Shown here piece by piece: positions 1 to 8,846 of a stretch of DNA of 64,000 nt. A program made the position numbers and the translations under genes. The stretch is taken from contig JAPWJY010000008.1 of NCBI GenBank assembly GCA_028283765.1, forward strand, positions 806,001 to 870,000, written 5' to 3'. Positions within the stretch are counted from its first letter, which is position 1. Each line of letters begins with the position of its first letter. The notes below the pieces were generated by a model. The model had not been told where the DNA came from and searched no databases. It saw only the letters and a program-made list of their open reading frames with translations. The stretch comes from Parvibaculaceae bacterium. Its GTDB lineage: Bacteria; Pseudomonadota; Alphaproteobacteria; Parvibaculales; Parvibaculaceae.

Positions 1-262
1 TTTGCAGATCGATGATGAGAAGCGTTGTGCCGGGCGGCTGGGGCCATGCGCCGGCCGTGCAGGGCGTTCCAGACGCAAGCACCCCACACGCAAACACCGT
101 GGTGGCGAGCATCCCCGCCGCCCCGCATGCTGGCCCCCGCCGCAGGCGTTTCTTCCCCCTCATGGACCATCCCCCCTGGTCACAGGGCAAATTTCATTCC
201 ATGGCGGGCTTCATGTAAAGTGCCCCGGGCCTGTTTCGAGTCTGTTTTCAAGGATAATGTTC
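1..262. other. leading non-coding stretch
   Basis: No convincing gene is seen here. The reading frame of the downstream nitroreductase stays open back to the window edge, but the translation of this part is Arg/Pro/Gly-rich and unlike any nitroreductase N-terminus. I treat it as upstream DNA. No terminator or clear promoter is visible. Confidence 0.5.
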
Positions 263-865
263 ATGACGGCTTCCCCTGAGGTGACGGCTTCGCCGGAGAC
301 GATCCGCTTTCTGCTCGCGCGCCGTTCGGCAAAAATCGTGACCATTGTCGAGCCGGGGCCATCGCCGGAGGAATTGACCACGATCCTGACCATCGCGGCG
401 CGCGTGCCGGATCATGGCAAGCTCGCCCCCTGGCGCTTCATCCTGTTCGAGGGAGAGACGAGGGCCGCGTTCGGCGAGGTGCTGGCGCGCCGGTTCGCCG
501 AGGTGGAGCCAAGGGCGACGCCGGACATGATCGCCTTCGAGCGCGCGCGGTTCCTGCGTGCTCCGCTGGTCGTCGGCGTCGTTTCCTCGGTCCAGCCCGA
601 TCACCCGAAGGTGCCGGTGTGGGAGCAGCAGCTCTCCGCCGGGGCCGCTGGCGCCAATATGGTGGCGGCAAGCGAGGCGCTGGGCTATGCGCCTGCGTGG
701 CTGACTGAATGGTATGGCTATGACGAGGGCATCGCGGCGGCGCTGGGCCTCGGCACGAACGAGCGGATGGCGGGTTTCGTCTATATTGGCAGCCGCAGCG
801 CGCCCAAGGATGATCGTCCGCGTCCGGCCCTTGCCGATGTCGTGACCACATGGTCACCGCGTTGA
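263..865 (+). CDS. nitroreductase family protein
   Basis: A predicted FMN-dependent NAD(P)H oxidoreductase of the YdjA/nitroreductase fold, about 200 residues, usual for the short subgroup. The family hallmark LLARRSAK (about residues 17-24) lies near the N-terminus and contacts the FMN phosphate. PDHGKLAPWRF follows at about 47-57, and the GAAGANMVAASEALGY helix is in the second half. The frame is open far upstream. I chose this ATG because AAGGA at 250-254 sits 8 bases before it, whereas the ATG at 257 is only 2 bases from that site. The physiological substrate is unknown. A flavin reductase-like gene follows after 27 bases, so the two may be cotranscribed. Confidence 0.85.
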   Translation: MTASPEVTASPETIRFLLARRSAKIVTIVEPGPSPEELTTILTIAARVPDHGKLAPWRFILFEGETRAAFGEVLARRFAEVEPRATPDMIAFERARFLRAPLVVGVVSSVQPDHPKVPVWEQQLSAGAAGANMVAASEALGYAPAWLTEWYGYDEGIAAALGLGTNERMAGFVYIGSRSAPKDDRPRPALADVVTTWSPR

Positions 866-892
866 TGTCTCATTGTCCGTCAGGAGTTTGCC

Positions 893-1495
893 ATGTTCTA
901 TGATGCGGGCGCCAATGCGCACGGCCTGAAGCATGATCCTTTCAAGGCGCTGGTCGTGCCGCGCCCGATCGGCTGGATTTCAACCCTGTCGCGGGATGGG
1001 GTGCCGAACCTCGCGCCCTACAGCTTCTTCAATGCCATGGCGACCGATCCCCACATCGTCATGTTCGCAAGCGCCGGGCGCAAGGACAGCCAGCGCAACG
1101 CCGAGGAAACCGGCGAGTTCGTCTGCAATCTGGCGACATGGGATTTGCGCGAGCAGATGAACAAAAGCTCGGCGAGCGTGGGGCCCGAGGTCGATGAATT
1201 CGTGCTGTCGGGGCTTGAGATGGGGCCCTCGGTCATGGTCAAGGCCCCGCAGGTGAAGGCTTCGCCGGTTCATCTGGAATGCGTCTGGCTGCAGACGCTG
1301 AAGCTCAAGACCCGGTCGGGAGAGCTCCACCCCATCTATGACGTTGTGGTGGGCGAGGTCGTCGGCATTTCCATCGATGACCGGTTCATCACGGATGGCA
1401 TGGTCGATACCGCCGCGATGAAGCCGCTGTCGCGGCTTGGCTATCATGATTATGCGGTGATCAACGAATTGTTCACCATGCGCAGGCCGGGCTGA
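893..1495 (+). CDS. flavin reductase family protein (FMN-binding split barrel)
   Basis: A 200-residue protein with the flavin reductase-like domain over almost its whole length. The N-terminal RPIGWIST (about 24-31) followed by NLAPYSFFNAM (about 40-50) is characteristic of the branch that binds FMN and reduces it, or uses it, with NAD(P)H. AGGAG at 881-885 precedes the ATG at normal spacing. The gene lies just downstream of the nitroreductase on the same strand and ends 7 bases before the stop of the convergent TPR-dioxygenase gene. The partner oxygenase, if any, cannot be told from the context. Confidence 0.85.
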   Translation: MFYDAGANAHGLKHDPFKALVVPRPIGWISTLSRDGVPNLAPYSFFNAMATDPHIVMFASAGRKDSQRNAEETGEFVCNLATWDLREQMNKSSASVGPEVDEFVLSGLEMGPSVMVKAPQVKASPVHLECVWLQTLKLKTRSGELHPIYDVVVGEVVGISIDDRFITDGMVDTAAMKPLSRLGYHDYAVINELFTMRRPG

Positions 1496-1501
1496 GGCGG
1501 A

Positions 1502-2935
1502 TCATTTCCGCCAGCTTGCGGGCTTTATGTCGAAGGCGAGGCTGATGCGCGGCTGCGATCCCCTGAACGGCTTTGTCCGGTGGAAGACGTAGGAGGGGAA
1601 GAAGAAGGCATCGCCTGCGCGCGGCTCATAGCTCAGGGTGAGGGGCGTGAAGTTTGCCTTGAAATCCGCGGGCGGCGCGCCGAATTCGATCCAGCCGTCC
1701 TGGTTTTCCTCGCCATGGCCCATGCTGTCGGGCAGGGCGACGTAATAGACGCCGCTCATCCAGCCGCCGACATGGATGTGGGAGTCCTGATGCCCGTCCT
1801 CTTCCAGCACGGTGCCCCAGAGATCGATCAGATATTTATCCGGCACCTGCCCGAAGAACGGATGCTTTGCCTCGCGCCGGATGCCGTCGAAGAAGGCGTC
1901 TATTCCCTTGCGGAGCATTTTCTCAAAGCTGATGAAGGGTTCGGCCGGGCTGTCGAGCAGCAGGCCGGTCTGGCCGCCCTTGCGGGTGGATTTGCCAAGG
2001 GGCTCCCACTGGAGGGTCGGGTGAGAGATCAGGGCGGCGGCGAGGCTGGCGTTGAGATTGGCTTTTGAGGCATAGCCTTCGGGCGTATCGAGCGTCACGC
2101 GCCGGATCAGGCGGCCCAGTTCCGAGCGATAGCCGCCGGGCACCATTTCCATTTCCTGCGCGCGGGCGAAGGGCAGCCAGGCGGCGGCGCGGCGTTCAGG
2201 CCCCATCTGCGCCAGCGTGCGCTCGAAGATTTCGGCCGCCTCGCGCGCATGGCCCCGCTTCAACTGCACAAGGCCGAGGCTGACGTAGGCCAGCGGATCC
2301 TTGGGGTTGAGTGCGACGGCCTTGTCATAGGCCGTTGCCGCCGCTTCGAGGTCGCCCAGTTTCTGATAGGCATTGCCCAGATTGCCGAAGCCCGCTGCCT
2401 TTTCGGGATCGAGCCTTGTCGCCTCCTTGAGCGTGGTGATGGCCTCCCCGATTTTTTCCTGCCTGAGCAGCACCATGCCGAGATAGCTGTAGGCCTCGCC
2501 ATGGCCGGGCCGCAGGGCGATGACCTTGCGGAACGAGGCTTCGGCGGCGGCGAACTTGCCCGCGCGCTGCTGGATCTGGCCGAGGGTCATGTGCAGCAGG
2601 GGGAAATCGGGCAGGGCGGCGACGGCCTGTTCATAAAGCGCTTCAGCATCGCCCCAGCGGCCGTTCATCTGGTAGAAGCGGCCAAGATTGGTCCAGGTCA
2701 GATGAGTGTCAGGCCGATGATCGCGGGCGGTGAGGAGCAATTGCTCCGCGTCCGCCTTGCGTCCGGTATCGACATATATCTGCGCGAGCAGCGCCAGCGT
2801 GTCGGGCTCGCCGGGCGCTTCGGCCAGAATGGAGCCGCCCAGCTTTTCCGCCTCATCGAACTGGCGCGCCTTGTAGGCGGCCAGCATGGCGCGCAGGCGG
2901 GCGGGAATATCCTGTTGTGCTGTCACACTGCTCAC
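1502..2935 (-). CDS. TPR-repeat protein with C-terminal 2OG-Fe(II) oxygenase-like domain
   Basis: A 477-residue two-part protein. Residues about 10-250 are a run of tetratricopeptide repeats with recurring A..Y/LG......A spacing, for example AYSYLGMVLLRQEKIGEAI and AYVSLGLVQLKRGHAREA. The last ~200 residues match the putative 2-oxoglutarate/iron oxygenase family that hydroxylates protein or small substrates. The segment DSHIHVGGWMSGVYYV carries the first metal histidines. YVFHRTKPF followed by QPRISLAFDI gives the distal histidine and the arginine expected to hold 2-oxoglutarate. Its ATG overlaps the stop of the upstream lyase gene (ATGA), so it is the third gene of a MaoC-lyase-TPR operon. 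The substrate is unknown; a protein client recognised by the TPRs is possible. Confidence 0.82.
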   Translation of the reverse strand: MSSVTAQQDIPARLRAMLAAYKARQFDEAEKLGGSILAEAPGEPDTLALLAQIYVDTGRKADAEQLLLTARDHRPDTHLTWTNLGRFYQMNGRWGDAEALYEQAVAALPDFPLLHMTLGQIQQRAGKFAAAEASFRKVIALRPGHGEAYSYLGMVLLRQEKIGEAITTLKEATRLDPEKAAGFGNLGNAYQKLGDLEAAATAYDKAVALNPKDPLAYVSLGLVQLKRGHAREAAEIFERTLAQMGPERRAAAWLPFARAQEMEMVPGGYRSELGRLIRRVTLDTPEGYASKANLNASLAAALISHPTLQWEPLGKSTRKGGQTGLLLDSPAEPFISFEKMLRKGIDAFFDGIRREAKHPFFGQVPDKYLIDLWGTVLEEDGHQDSHIHVGGWMSGVYYVALPDSMGHGEENQDGWIEFGAPPADFKANFTPLTLSYEPRAGDAFFFPSYVFHRTKPFRGSQPRISLAFDIKPASWRK

Positions 2936-3822
2936 TTGCTGTTTCCACCCTGCTTCGGCCTCTGGGTTGCCCGCTCGATCAGCTTTTGCGCCTGACGCAG
3001 GTGCGGGCGGTCGAGCATCACGCCATCGAGCGCCACCACCCCCACATCGCCCGCTTCGTCAAAGGCGGCGAGCACGGCATGGGCATGGGCGAGATCGTCC
3101 GCCCCCGGGGTGAACACCTCATTGATCGGGCCGACCTGTGCGGGATGGATCGCCATCTTGCCGGTGAAGCCGTCGCGTGCAGCGGCCCTTGTTTCACGGA
3201 CAAGGGCCGCCTCGTCGCGGAATTCCTTGGAAATGGTGTCGATGGGGCTCACGTCCGCATGGACGGCGGCGAGCAGCGTCAGCGTGCGGGCAAGCTGATA
3301 GGGGCCGGTGTAGACGCCCTCATCGTCCTTGTTGTCGCGCGCGCCCAGATTGGCCGCGAGATCCTCAGCGCCCCATGTCAGTGCGATCAGCCGCGCGCTC
3401 GCGCCCGCATAGCTCTGCATATGGAACAGCGAGGTCGCCGTCTCCGTCGCCACGCAGCAAAGCCCGATCGCACCGGGCGTCAGCCCCTGTTCCGTTTCGA
3501 GCCGGTCGAGTTCGGCCGCGACCTTCGCCACGCAAAGGCCTGAAAGGGTTTTGGGGATCATCAGCGCATGGGGGCGGCCCCCCGCCACGGCAGCGATGTC
3601 GTCTTGCCAGAAAGGCGTGTCGAGCGCATTGATCCGCACAATGATTTTTTGGCCATCCGTTCCCGCGCCATCGAGATAGTCGCGGGTCATGCGGCGGGCC
3701 CGCTCCTTGGCGGACAGGGCGACTGAATCCTCAAGGTCGAGGATCAGTGCGTCGGCCCCGCTGCCGGCGGCCTTCAGCTGTTTCTTTTCACTGTCCCCGG
3801 GCACGAAGAGGAGGGAGCGCAT
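2932..3822 (-). CDS. HpcH/HpaI-type CoA ester lyase (citrate lyase beta / malyl-CoA lyase-like)
   Basis: A 296-residue CitE-like (beta/alpha)8 lyase. It begins RSLLFVPGDSEKK, then DALILDLEDSV (about 25-35) with the acidic metal ligands, VRINALDT with the CoA/substrate arginine (about residue 60), and TWGAEDLAANLGA (about 150). Family members cleave or form malyl-CoA, methylmalyl-CoA or citramalyl-CoA using Mg2+. The adjacent MaoC hydratase, 5 bases upstream, is the classical partner: hydration of an enoyl-CoA such as mesaconyl-CoA, then cleavage. A role with methylmalyl- or citramalyl-CoA is therefore reasonable, but the exact substrate cannot be read from the sequence. The stop overlaps the start of the TPR-oxygenase gene. 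Confidence 0.85.
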   Translation of the reverse strand: MRSLLFVPGDSEKKQLKAAGSGADALILDLEDSVALSAKERARRMTRDYLDGAGTDGQKIIVRINALDTPFWQDDIAAVAGGRPHALMIPKTLSGLCVAKVAAELDRLETEQGLTPGAIGLCCVATETATSLFHMQSYAGASARLIALTWGAEDLAANLGARDNKDDEGVYTGPYQLARTLTLLAAVHADVSPIDTISKEFRDEAALVRETRAAARDGFTGKMAIHPAQVGPINEVFTPGADDLAHAHAVLAAFDEAGDVGVVALDGVMLDRPHLRQAQKLIERATQRPKQGGNSK

Positions 3823-3827
3823 ATGAT

Positions 3828-4286
3828 TTACTCCCCGCTTTTCGAATGCATGAAGGCCTGCCGGATGCAGGAGGCCACTTCCACGCCGCGCTGGTTGAAG
3901 GCCTTGTGCTCGAAGGTGACGATGCCGGCTTGCGGCCGCGACTTCGAGCGGCGCTTCGAGATCACGCGCGTTTCGACGTGGAGCGTGTCGCCCTGAAAAA
4001 CGGGATTGGGAAAAATCACGTCAGTCATGCCGAGATTGGCGATGGTGGTGCCCATGGTCGTTTCGTGCACGGAAATGCCGATCATCAGGCCGAGCGTGAA
4101 CAGGCTGTTGACCAGCGGCTGGCCGAACTCCGTTTCCGTTTCGGCATAATGCCGGTCGAGATGCAGGGGCGCCGGGTTCATGGTCATGGTCGTGAACAGG
4201 ATATTGTCGGTCTCCGTCACCGTGCGGGTGATCGCATGGCGGAAAATCTGGTTTTCCTCGAATTCCTCGAAATAGAGACCGGGCAT
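3828..4286 (-). CDS. MaoC family dehydratase
   Basis: A 152-residue single hot-dog domain protein of the MaoC (R-specific enoyl-CoA hydratase) family. The segment [25 protein letters not shown] (about 37-61) contains the typical Asp/His hydratase region (N.APLH.D...A). The downstream part, [20 protein letters not shown], is also usual. It is the first gene of a minus-strand operon with a CitE-like lyase, which suggests reversible hydration of a branched dicarboxylic enoyl-CoA such as mesaconyl-CoA. It is divergent from an acyl-CoA dehydrogenase with about 120 bases between them, which may hold shared promoters. Confidence 0.85.
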   Translation of the reverse strand: MPGLYFEEFEENQIFRHAITRTVTETDNILFTTMTMNPAPLHLDRHYAETETEFGQPLVNSLFTLGLMIGISVHETTMGTTIANLGMTDVIFPNPVFQGDTLHVETRVISKRRSKSRPQAGIVTFEHKAFNQRGVEVASCIRQAFMHSKSGE

Positions 4287-4405
4287 GGGGTTTCCAGTGA
4301 TTATCCTGATGAGCGTCGAAGGCCATGACAGCTTCGATCCGGGGGACTAGCTTATAGCCCCGATGGAAACACAAACCAAGAACAGGCCGAAGCCCGGGAG
4401 TATCC

Positions 4406-5575
4406 ATGGATTTCCGTTTCAATGAGGACCAGCAGGCGATTCGCGATGCGGTCGCCCGCATCTGCACACGCTACGACGACGCCTACTGGCTGGCGCGGGA
4501 TCGCGATGGCGTTTTCCCCGAGGATTTCGTCGCGGATATAGCGCAGGGCGGCTTTCTCGGCGTGGCGATGCCGGAAGCCTATGGCGGTGCGGGGCTCGGC
4601 GTCACGGAAGCGGCCATCGTCGCCCAGACGATCGCGCGCTCGGGCGCGTGCCTGTCGGGTGCGTCGGCGATCCATATGAACCTGTTCGGGCCCATGCCGC
4701 TCGTCGTGTTCGGCACGGATGAGCAGAAGAGCCGCAACCTGCCGCCCCTGATCGCGGGCCGGGAGCGCTGCTGCTTCGGCGTCACCGAGCCCGACGCCGG
4801 GCTTAACACGACGGCGATCTCGACGAAGGCCGAGTGGGACGGCAAGGCCTATGTCGTCCATGGGCGCAAGATGTGGACCTCGACCGCGCAGACGGCGCAT
4901 AAAATCATGCTGCTCGCCCGCACCACGCCCACCGACAAATGCGCGAAGCCGACGGAAGGCCTGTCGCTGTTCTATACGGACCTTGATCGCGGCGGCGCGA
5001 CCGAGGTGCGCGAAATCGAGAAAATGGGCCGCAAGGCGGTCGATTCAAACGCGGTCTTCTTCGATGGCTTGCGCGTGCCGAAGGAAGATCTGATCGGCGA
5101 GGAGGGCAAGGGCTTTCATTATCTGCTCCATGGCCTCAACCCCGAGCGGGTGCTGATCGCCTCGGAGGCCATTGGCGTCGGCCGCATCGCGCTTGAAAAG
5201 GCCACGGACTATGCCCGCGAGCGCGAGGTTTTCGGCCGTCCCATTGGCCAGAACCAGGCGATCCAGCATCCGCTGGCGCGCAACTGGGCGGAGCTTGAAG
5301 CCGCCGATCTGATGGTCTGGAAGGCCGCCGCGCTTTACGATGCCGGGCTTCCGTGCGGGGCGGAGGCCAATGCGGCGAAATTTCTGGCCGCCGAAGCAGG
5401 ATTCCGGGCCTGCGAGCAGGCGGTGATGACCCATGGCGGCATGGGGTATGCGAAGGAATATCATGTGGAGCGCTATCTGCGCGAAGTCATGATCGCCCGC
5501 ATCGCGCCGGTTTCGCGCGAACTCATCCTCTCCTTCATTGCCGAGAAGGTGCTGGGCCTCGCCAAATCCTATTGA
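4406..5575 (+). CDS. acyl-CoA dehydrogenase
   Basis: A 389-residue flavoprotein of the acyl-CoA dehydrogenase family with all three regions: an N-terminal helical part (MDFRFNEDQQAIRD), a middle beta domain with CCFGVTEPDAG (about residues 127-137) and KMWTSTAQ, and a C-terminal helical part with QAIQHPLA and HGGMGYAKEYHVERYLR (about 345-361). It oxidises an acyl-CoA to the trans-2-enoyl-CoA and passes electrons to ETF. The divergent MaoC/lyase operon suggests that its enoyl-CoA product may be hydrated and cleaved by those enzymes. Chain specificity is not evident. Confidence 0.88.
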   Translation: MDFRFNEDQQAIRDAVARICTRYDDAYWLARDRDGVFPEDFVADIAQGGFLGVAMPEAYGGAGLGVTEAAIVAQTIARSGACLSGASAIHMNLFGPMPLVVFGTDEQKSRNLPPLIAGRERCCFGVTEPDAGLNTTAISTKAEWDGKAYVVHGRKMWTSTAQTAHKIMLLARTTPTDKCAKPTEGLSLFYTDLDRGGATEVREIEKMGRKAVDSNAVFFDGLRVPKEDLIGEEGKGFHYLLHGLNPERVLIASEAIGVGRIALEKATDYAREREVFGRPIGQNQAIQHPLARNWAELEAADLMVWKAAALYDAGLPCGAEANAAKFLAAEAGFRACEQAVMTHGGMGYAKEYHVERYLREVMIARIAPVSRELILSFIAEKVLGLAKSY

Positions 5576-5663
5576 GCCCCATTTTGTTGAGAAACGATCT
5601 CATATACTGCCCTTGTTTCGCCGTGATCGGGGATAATATGTATCGCGTCTTTCAAGGAGAGCG

Positions 5664-5921
5664 ATGATGCGGCGCTGGCTGGTGATGGGTTTGCTTCTGG
5701 GGGCGATGGCGTCGCTGGGCGGCTGCGTCAATGATGCGGCGATACAGGCGCAACTCGATGCGAAAGATAATCAGGACTGCATCGACCTCGGCTTCACGCC
5801 GGGGAACGAGGCCTATGGCAACTGCCGGCTGAAACTGAAGCAGATCAGGGCGGAGGAGTCGGCCGGTTACGATTCCTCGCCGCGTGTCGGCGTGGGCGTC
5901 GGTTTCGGCTTTGGGCATTAG
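5664..5921 (+). CDS. small lipoprotein, paralogue 1
   Basis: An 85-residue protein with a lipoprotein signal: charged start MMRR, hydrophobic core, and lipobox LGGC giving lipidated Cys21. The mature part has the block DCIDLGFTPGNEAYGNC followed by LKLKQIRAEE, and ends in a Gly/Val-rich tail. Two cysteines flank the LGF.PG core and might form a disulfide. A strong AAGGAGA lies just before the start. The next gene encodes a paralogue with the same core. I do not know a function; localisation to the inner or outer membrane leaflet follows from the lipobox. Confidence 0.75.
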   Translation: MMRRWLVMGLLLGAMASLGGCVNDAAIQAQLDAKDNQDCIDLGFTPGNEAYGNCRLKLKQIRAEESAGYDSSPRVGVGVGFGFGH

Positions 5922-5941
5922 GGTAACGGGAAGATCGGATC

Positions 5942-6208
5942 ATGCGTAAAGGATGGATATTGCTGCCCCTGCTGTTGCTGGCTGCCTGCATATCGCCGGA
6001 GGAGCGCATGGCCATGGAGGCGGCCCAGCGTCAGGCCGACATGGAGGAATGCCAGAAACTCGGTTTTCATCCCGGAACCACCGAACTTGGCAATTGCGTC
6101 CTGAAGCTCCGGGAAATCCGGGCGACGCAGTCCCAGACCGACGCCATTCAGGCCGCCACGCCGCCTTATCCTTATTATGATCCATGGGGCCGGCCCTACT
6201 GGTATTAG
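5942..6208 (+). CDS. small lipoprotein, paralogue 2
   Basis: An 88-residue lipoprotein with signal MRKGWILLPLLLLAAC, so Cys16 is the likely lipidated residue. The mature part contains ECQKLGFHPGTTELGNC followed by LKLREIRA, aligning without gaps to the core of the preceding gene (C..LGF.PG....GNC.LKL..IRA). The C-terminus is Pro/Tyr/Trp-rich (YPYYDPWGRPYWY), unlike its neighbour. The two genes are 20 bases apart and probably cotranscribed, consistent with a tandem duplication followed by divergence of the tails. Function unknown. Confidence 0.75.
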   Translation: MRKGWILLPLLLLAACISPEERMAMEAAQRQADMEECQKLGFHPGTTELGNCVLKLREIRATQSQTDAIQAATPPYPYYDPWGRPYWY

Positions 6209-6261
6209 GTGCCGTAAATATTGCTCCATGGGGCTTGAGGCCGGCGCATGAGGTCCTTATC

Positions 6262-6285
6262 CTCGAATGTGAATTCGTATTCGAG
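6262..6285. promoter_or_regulatory. near-perfect 24-bp palindrome, candidate TetR operator
   Basis: Arms CTCGAAT (6262-6268) and ATTCGAG (6279-6285) are exact inverted copies. The central GAATTC (6271-6276) is itself palindromic and shares the same centre, so only the two GT dinucleotides break symmetry. It lies immediately before the likely start of the TetR-family gene at 6296, the usual place for an autoregulatory operator of this family. Binding by that protein is inference. Confidence 0.55.
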
Positions 6286-6295
6286 AATGCTCATC

Positions 6296-6937
6296 ATGAC
6301 TGCCGACAAAGATAAACCCTATTCCGGTCTGCCCAACCTGATCGAACCCAAGCAGGAGCGCAGCCGTGCGCGTATGGACGCCCTGCTCAAGGCGGGCAAG
6401 CATCTGTTTTCGATTCGTGAATATGAAGATGTCACCGTCGCGGACATCGCCGTTGAGGCGGGGTGCGCCGTCGGCACGGTTTATGGGCGTTTTCAGAACA
6501 AGGAAGCGCTGTTTCTCGCCATTGTCCATGATCTGCTGAAGCCCGCCGAAGGGCATATGGAATCGCTCCTCGCCATTCTCAACGAAGGCACGTCGCCGCG
6601 CGAGGTTGCCGGGACGATGATCCGGATGCTTGTGGCCTTCTTCCGTAATGCCGAGGGTATTCTGGGCGCGGCCCTGCGCCGCTCCAGCACCAATCCGGAA
6701 AGCTGGACCCCTTTGCGGGAAGCGGGCGGGCGCACGGCGATGCTGGTGCTCGTCGCCATGGCGCGGGCTCTCCGGACAGAACCGGAAGCGGTTGAACTGC
6801 GTGTGCTGTTCGCCATGCAGATGGTTTATGGCACGCTCATCAATGCCCTGCTCAACCGGCCTGGCCCCATTCAGCTTGCCGATCCGCGGCTTGAGGACGA
6901 ACTGATCAAGGCTATGTGCAGCTACCTTGAGATATGA
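6296..6937 (+). CDS. TetR/AcrR family transcriptional regulator
   Basis: About 213 residues from this start. The N-terminal helix-turn-helix is clear: QERSRARMDALLKAGKHLFS, then VTVADIAVEAGCAVGTVYGRFQNKEALFLAI (about residues 40-70). The C-terminal ligand domain shows no recognisable specificity. An ATG at 6248 is in frame, but starting there would place a 24-bp palindrome inside the coding region. The ATGs at 6287 and 6296 leave the palindrome as a promoter/operator element and are preferred. The targets are unknown; autoregulation is likely, and the lipoprotein pair upstream or the convergent HerA-like gene are possible. Confidence 0.82.
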   Translation: MTADKDKPYSGLPNLIEPKQERSRARMDALLKAGKHLFSIREYEDVTVADIAVEAGCAVGTVYGRFQNKEALFLAIVHDLLKPAEGHMESLLAILNEGTSPREVAGTMIRMLVAFFRNAEGILGAALRRSSTNPESWTPLREAGGRTAMLVLVAMARALRTEPEAVELRVLFAMQMVYGTLINALLNRPGPIQLADPRLEDELIKAMCSYLEI

Positions 6938-6949
6938 TGGGCCGCACGC

Positions 6950-8446
6950 TTATTTGGTAAGAGAGCCCAGGATGCCGCGCACCAAAGCCTGGGTGAGCTG
7001 ACGCCCGACCTGCGAACCGACGCTGCGCATCACGCTTTTGGCAAAGGCTTCCGTCGCGGTCTCGCGTCCACGTGGGGCCGGGCGGGCCGCCTCCCGTTCG
7101 GCGTTTTTCGCCGCTTTTGCGGAGTCGGCGGCTTCCTGCTCGCGGGTCCCGGCACTGGTCGCGGCCTGCGTCCGGGCGCTCAGGGTTTCATAGGCGGATT
7201 CCCGGTCCACCTCCCTGTCATATTTGCCGGCGACCGGGCTTCCGGCGATCACTTTCCGCCGCTCATCGGGGCTGATCGGACCAAGCCGGGCGGAAGGGGG
7301 ACGCACAAAGGCGCGCTCGACGACGGCGGGAGTGCCCTTGCCTTCAAGGCAGGAAACCAGCGCCTCGCCCACGCCCAGTTCCGTGATCACGGTCGCGATC
7401 TCGAAAGCGGGGTTTGCCCGGAATGTTTCAGCCGCCGCCCGCACGGCCTTCTGGTCGCGGGGCGTAAAGGCGCGCAACGCATGCTGGACCCGGTTGCCAA
7501 GCTGGCCGAGCACGCTGTCGGGGACATCGAGCGGGTTCTGGGTCGCGAAATAGATGCCGACACCCTTGGAGCGGATCAGCCGGACCACACTCTCGATCCG
7601 GTCGAGCAAGGCCTTTGGGGCATCGTCGAACAGAAGATGCGCTTCATCGAAAAAGAACACGAGCTTGGGCTTGTCGGGGTCGCCGACCTCAGGCAGCGTC
7701 TCGAACAGTTCCGACAGCATCCACAGCAGGAAGGTGGCGTAGAGCATCGGCGTCTGCATGAGCTTGTCGGCGGCCAGAATGTTGATGAAGCCCCGGCCGT
7801 CCTGCGCCGTTTTCATGAAATCGTTGAGGTCGAGTGCCGGTTCGCCGAAGAAATGATCGCCGCCCTGCTGTTTCAGCGTGAGCAGCTTGCGCTGGATCGT
7901 CCCCACGGACGCGGCGCTGACATTGCCATAGGTGCCGCCGATGGTCTTGGCGTTGTCGGCGACATGGGACAGCAGCGCCTGCAAATCCTTCAGGTCCAGC
8001 AGCAGCAGTTTTTCATCGTCGGCGATCTGGAAGACGATGGAGAGCACGCCTTCCTGCGCGTCGGTCAGGTCCAGCAGGCGCGACAGCAGCAGCGGCCCCA
8101 TTTCGGACACGGTGGTGCGGACGGGATGCCCCTGTTCGCCCAGCACGTCCCAGAGCATCACCGGCGAGGCTTCCAGCCTGTAGTCGGTGAGGCCCAGGCT
8201 TTTCGCCCGCTCCGCAAATTTGGGATTGGCCACGCCGGGTTGGGAGAGCCCGCCCAGATCACCCTTCACATCGGCGAGGAACACCGGCACGCCGAGGCGT
8301 GAAAAGCCCTCCGCGAGAATCTGGAGGGTGACCGTCTTGCCGGTGCCGGTCGCGCCCGCGATCAGGCCATGGCGATTGGCGAGCTTGAGCAACAGGTCGC
8401 AAGGCTTCTCCCCGCCACCGATGAAAATGCTGTCCGGTTCGCTCAT
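6950..8446 (-). CDS. HerA/DUF853-type P-loop ATPase
   Basis: A 498-residue protein of the DUF853 / HerA-like helicase group. The start [11 protein letters not shown] is followed by Walker [11 protein letters not shown] (about 31-40). Walker B is [14 protein letters not shown] in the middle, and the C-terminal part has [26 protein letters not shown], the conserved sensor/arginine-finger region. After about residue 430 the sequence becomes charged and Ala-rich, a likely flexible tail. The reading frame extends upstream to 8848, but that part is low-complexity and unlike the family, and a start at 8446 gives the normal length of about 500. Family members are hexameric DNA-translocating ATPases; no NurA nuclease is next to it, so its role is uncertain. 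Confidence 0.85.
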   Translation of the reverse strand: MSEPDSIFIGGGEKPCDLLLKLANRHGLIAGATGTGKTVTLQILAEGFSRLGVPVFLADVKGDLGGLSQPGVANPKFAERAKSLGLTDYRLEASPVMLWDVLGEQGHPVRTTVSEMGPLLLSRLLDLTDAQEGVLSIVFQIADDEKLLLLDLKDLQALLSHVADNAKTIGGTYGNVSAASVGTIQRKLLTLKQQGGDHFFGEPALDLNDFMKTAQDGRGFINILAADKLMQTPMLYATFLLWMLSELFETLPEVGDPDKPKLVFFFDEAHLLFDDAPKALLDRIESVVRLIRSKGVGIYFATQNPLDVPDSVLGQLGNRVQHALRAFTPRDQKAVRAAAETFRANPAFEIATVITELGVGEALVSCLEGKGTPAVVERAFVRPPSARLGPISPDERRKVIAGSPVAGKYDREVDRESAYETLSARTQAATSAGTREQEAADSAKAAKNAEREAARPAPRGRETATEAFAKSVMRSVGSQVGRQLTQALVRGILGSLTK

Positions 8447-8846
8447 GACAACTCCGCTCAGATTGATGCTTTCCTGTGTGACGATAACGCAAGTTCGCGG
8501 GAATGGGATGCCGGTTTGTCGCATGCCCGGCGGGAAAATTGAAAAGCCGCAAAAAACAGAAAAAGGGGCGAAAATACCCCACTTTCCCCGTCTGGAGGGC
8601 GAAGGTAACGGGATTGGTAAATTATTTTCAGAACAGAGCAGGCGGGAGTGAGTAGAATTGAATATATAAATATTTTGTGAAAGCTGATCTCGAATATTCC
8701 GGATCCGGGTGCGTGCGGGGGACAGGCGGGTATCCAGAAAATGAGCGCGTCTTCTGCCTGCGGTTCTCTCATGGATCGTCCTTTGCCGCTTGCAGGCGGG
8801 GGGTTCGTCACAGACAGTGGCGTGAAGCCTGCCGGGAGGGGAAACC
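8447..8846. other. 400-bp intergenic region between divergent genes
   Basis: No gene is supported here. The centre is AT-rich for this genome (about 8620-8680, including an ATATATAAATATTTT run) and probably holds the divergent promoters of the HerA-like gene and the methyltransferase. Short palindromes GAATATTC (8692-8699) and CCGGATCCGG (8699-8708) overlap each other. Confidence 0.5.

Noticed and set aside
2-262. Possible 87-residue N-terminal extension of the nitroreductase
   Set aside because: The sequence is low-complexity and lacks family similarity; a ribosome site supports the start at 263.
5588-5602. Small inverted repeat TGAGA-N5-TCTCA after the acyl-CoA dehydrogenase, and a weak TTGTTT / GATAAT promoter before the lipoproteins
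   Set aside because: The stem is only 5 bp without a U tract, and the promoter spacing is not convincing.
8566-8585. GGGG / CCCC hairpin in the HerA-like gene upstream region
   Set aside because: A 4-bp stem; the T-rich flank on the minus strand suggests an attenuator, but the support is too weak.
8689-8695. CTCGAAT, identical to half of the TetR palindrome at 6262
   Set aside because: The other half is absent at the right spacing; a 7-mer is likely to occur by chance.
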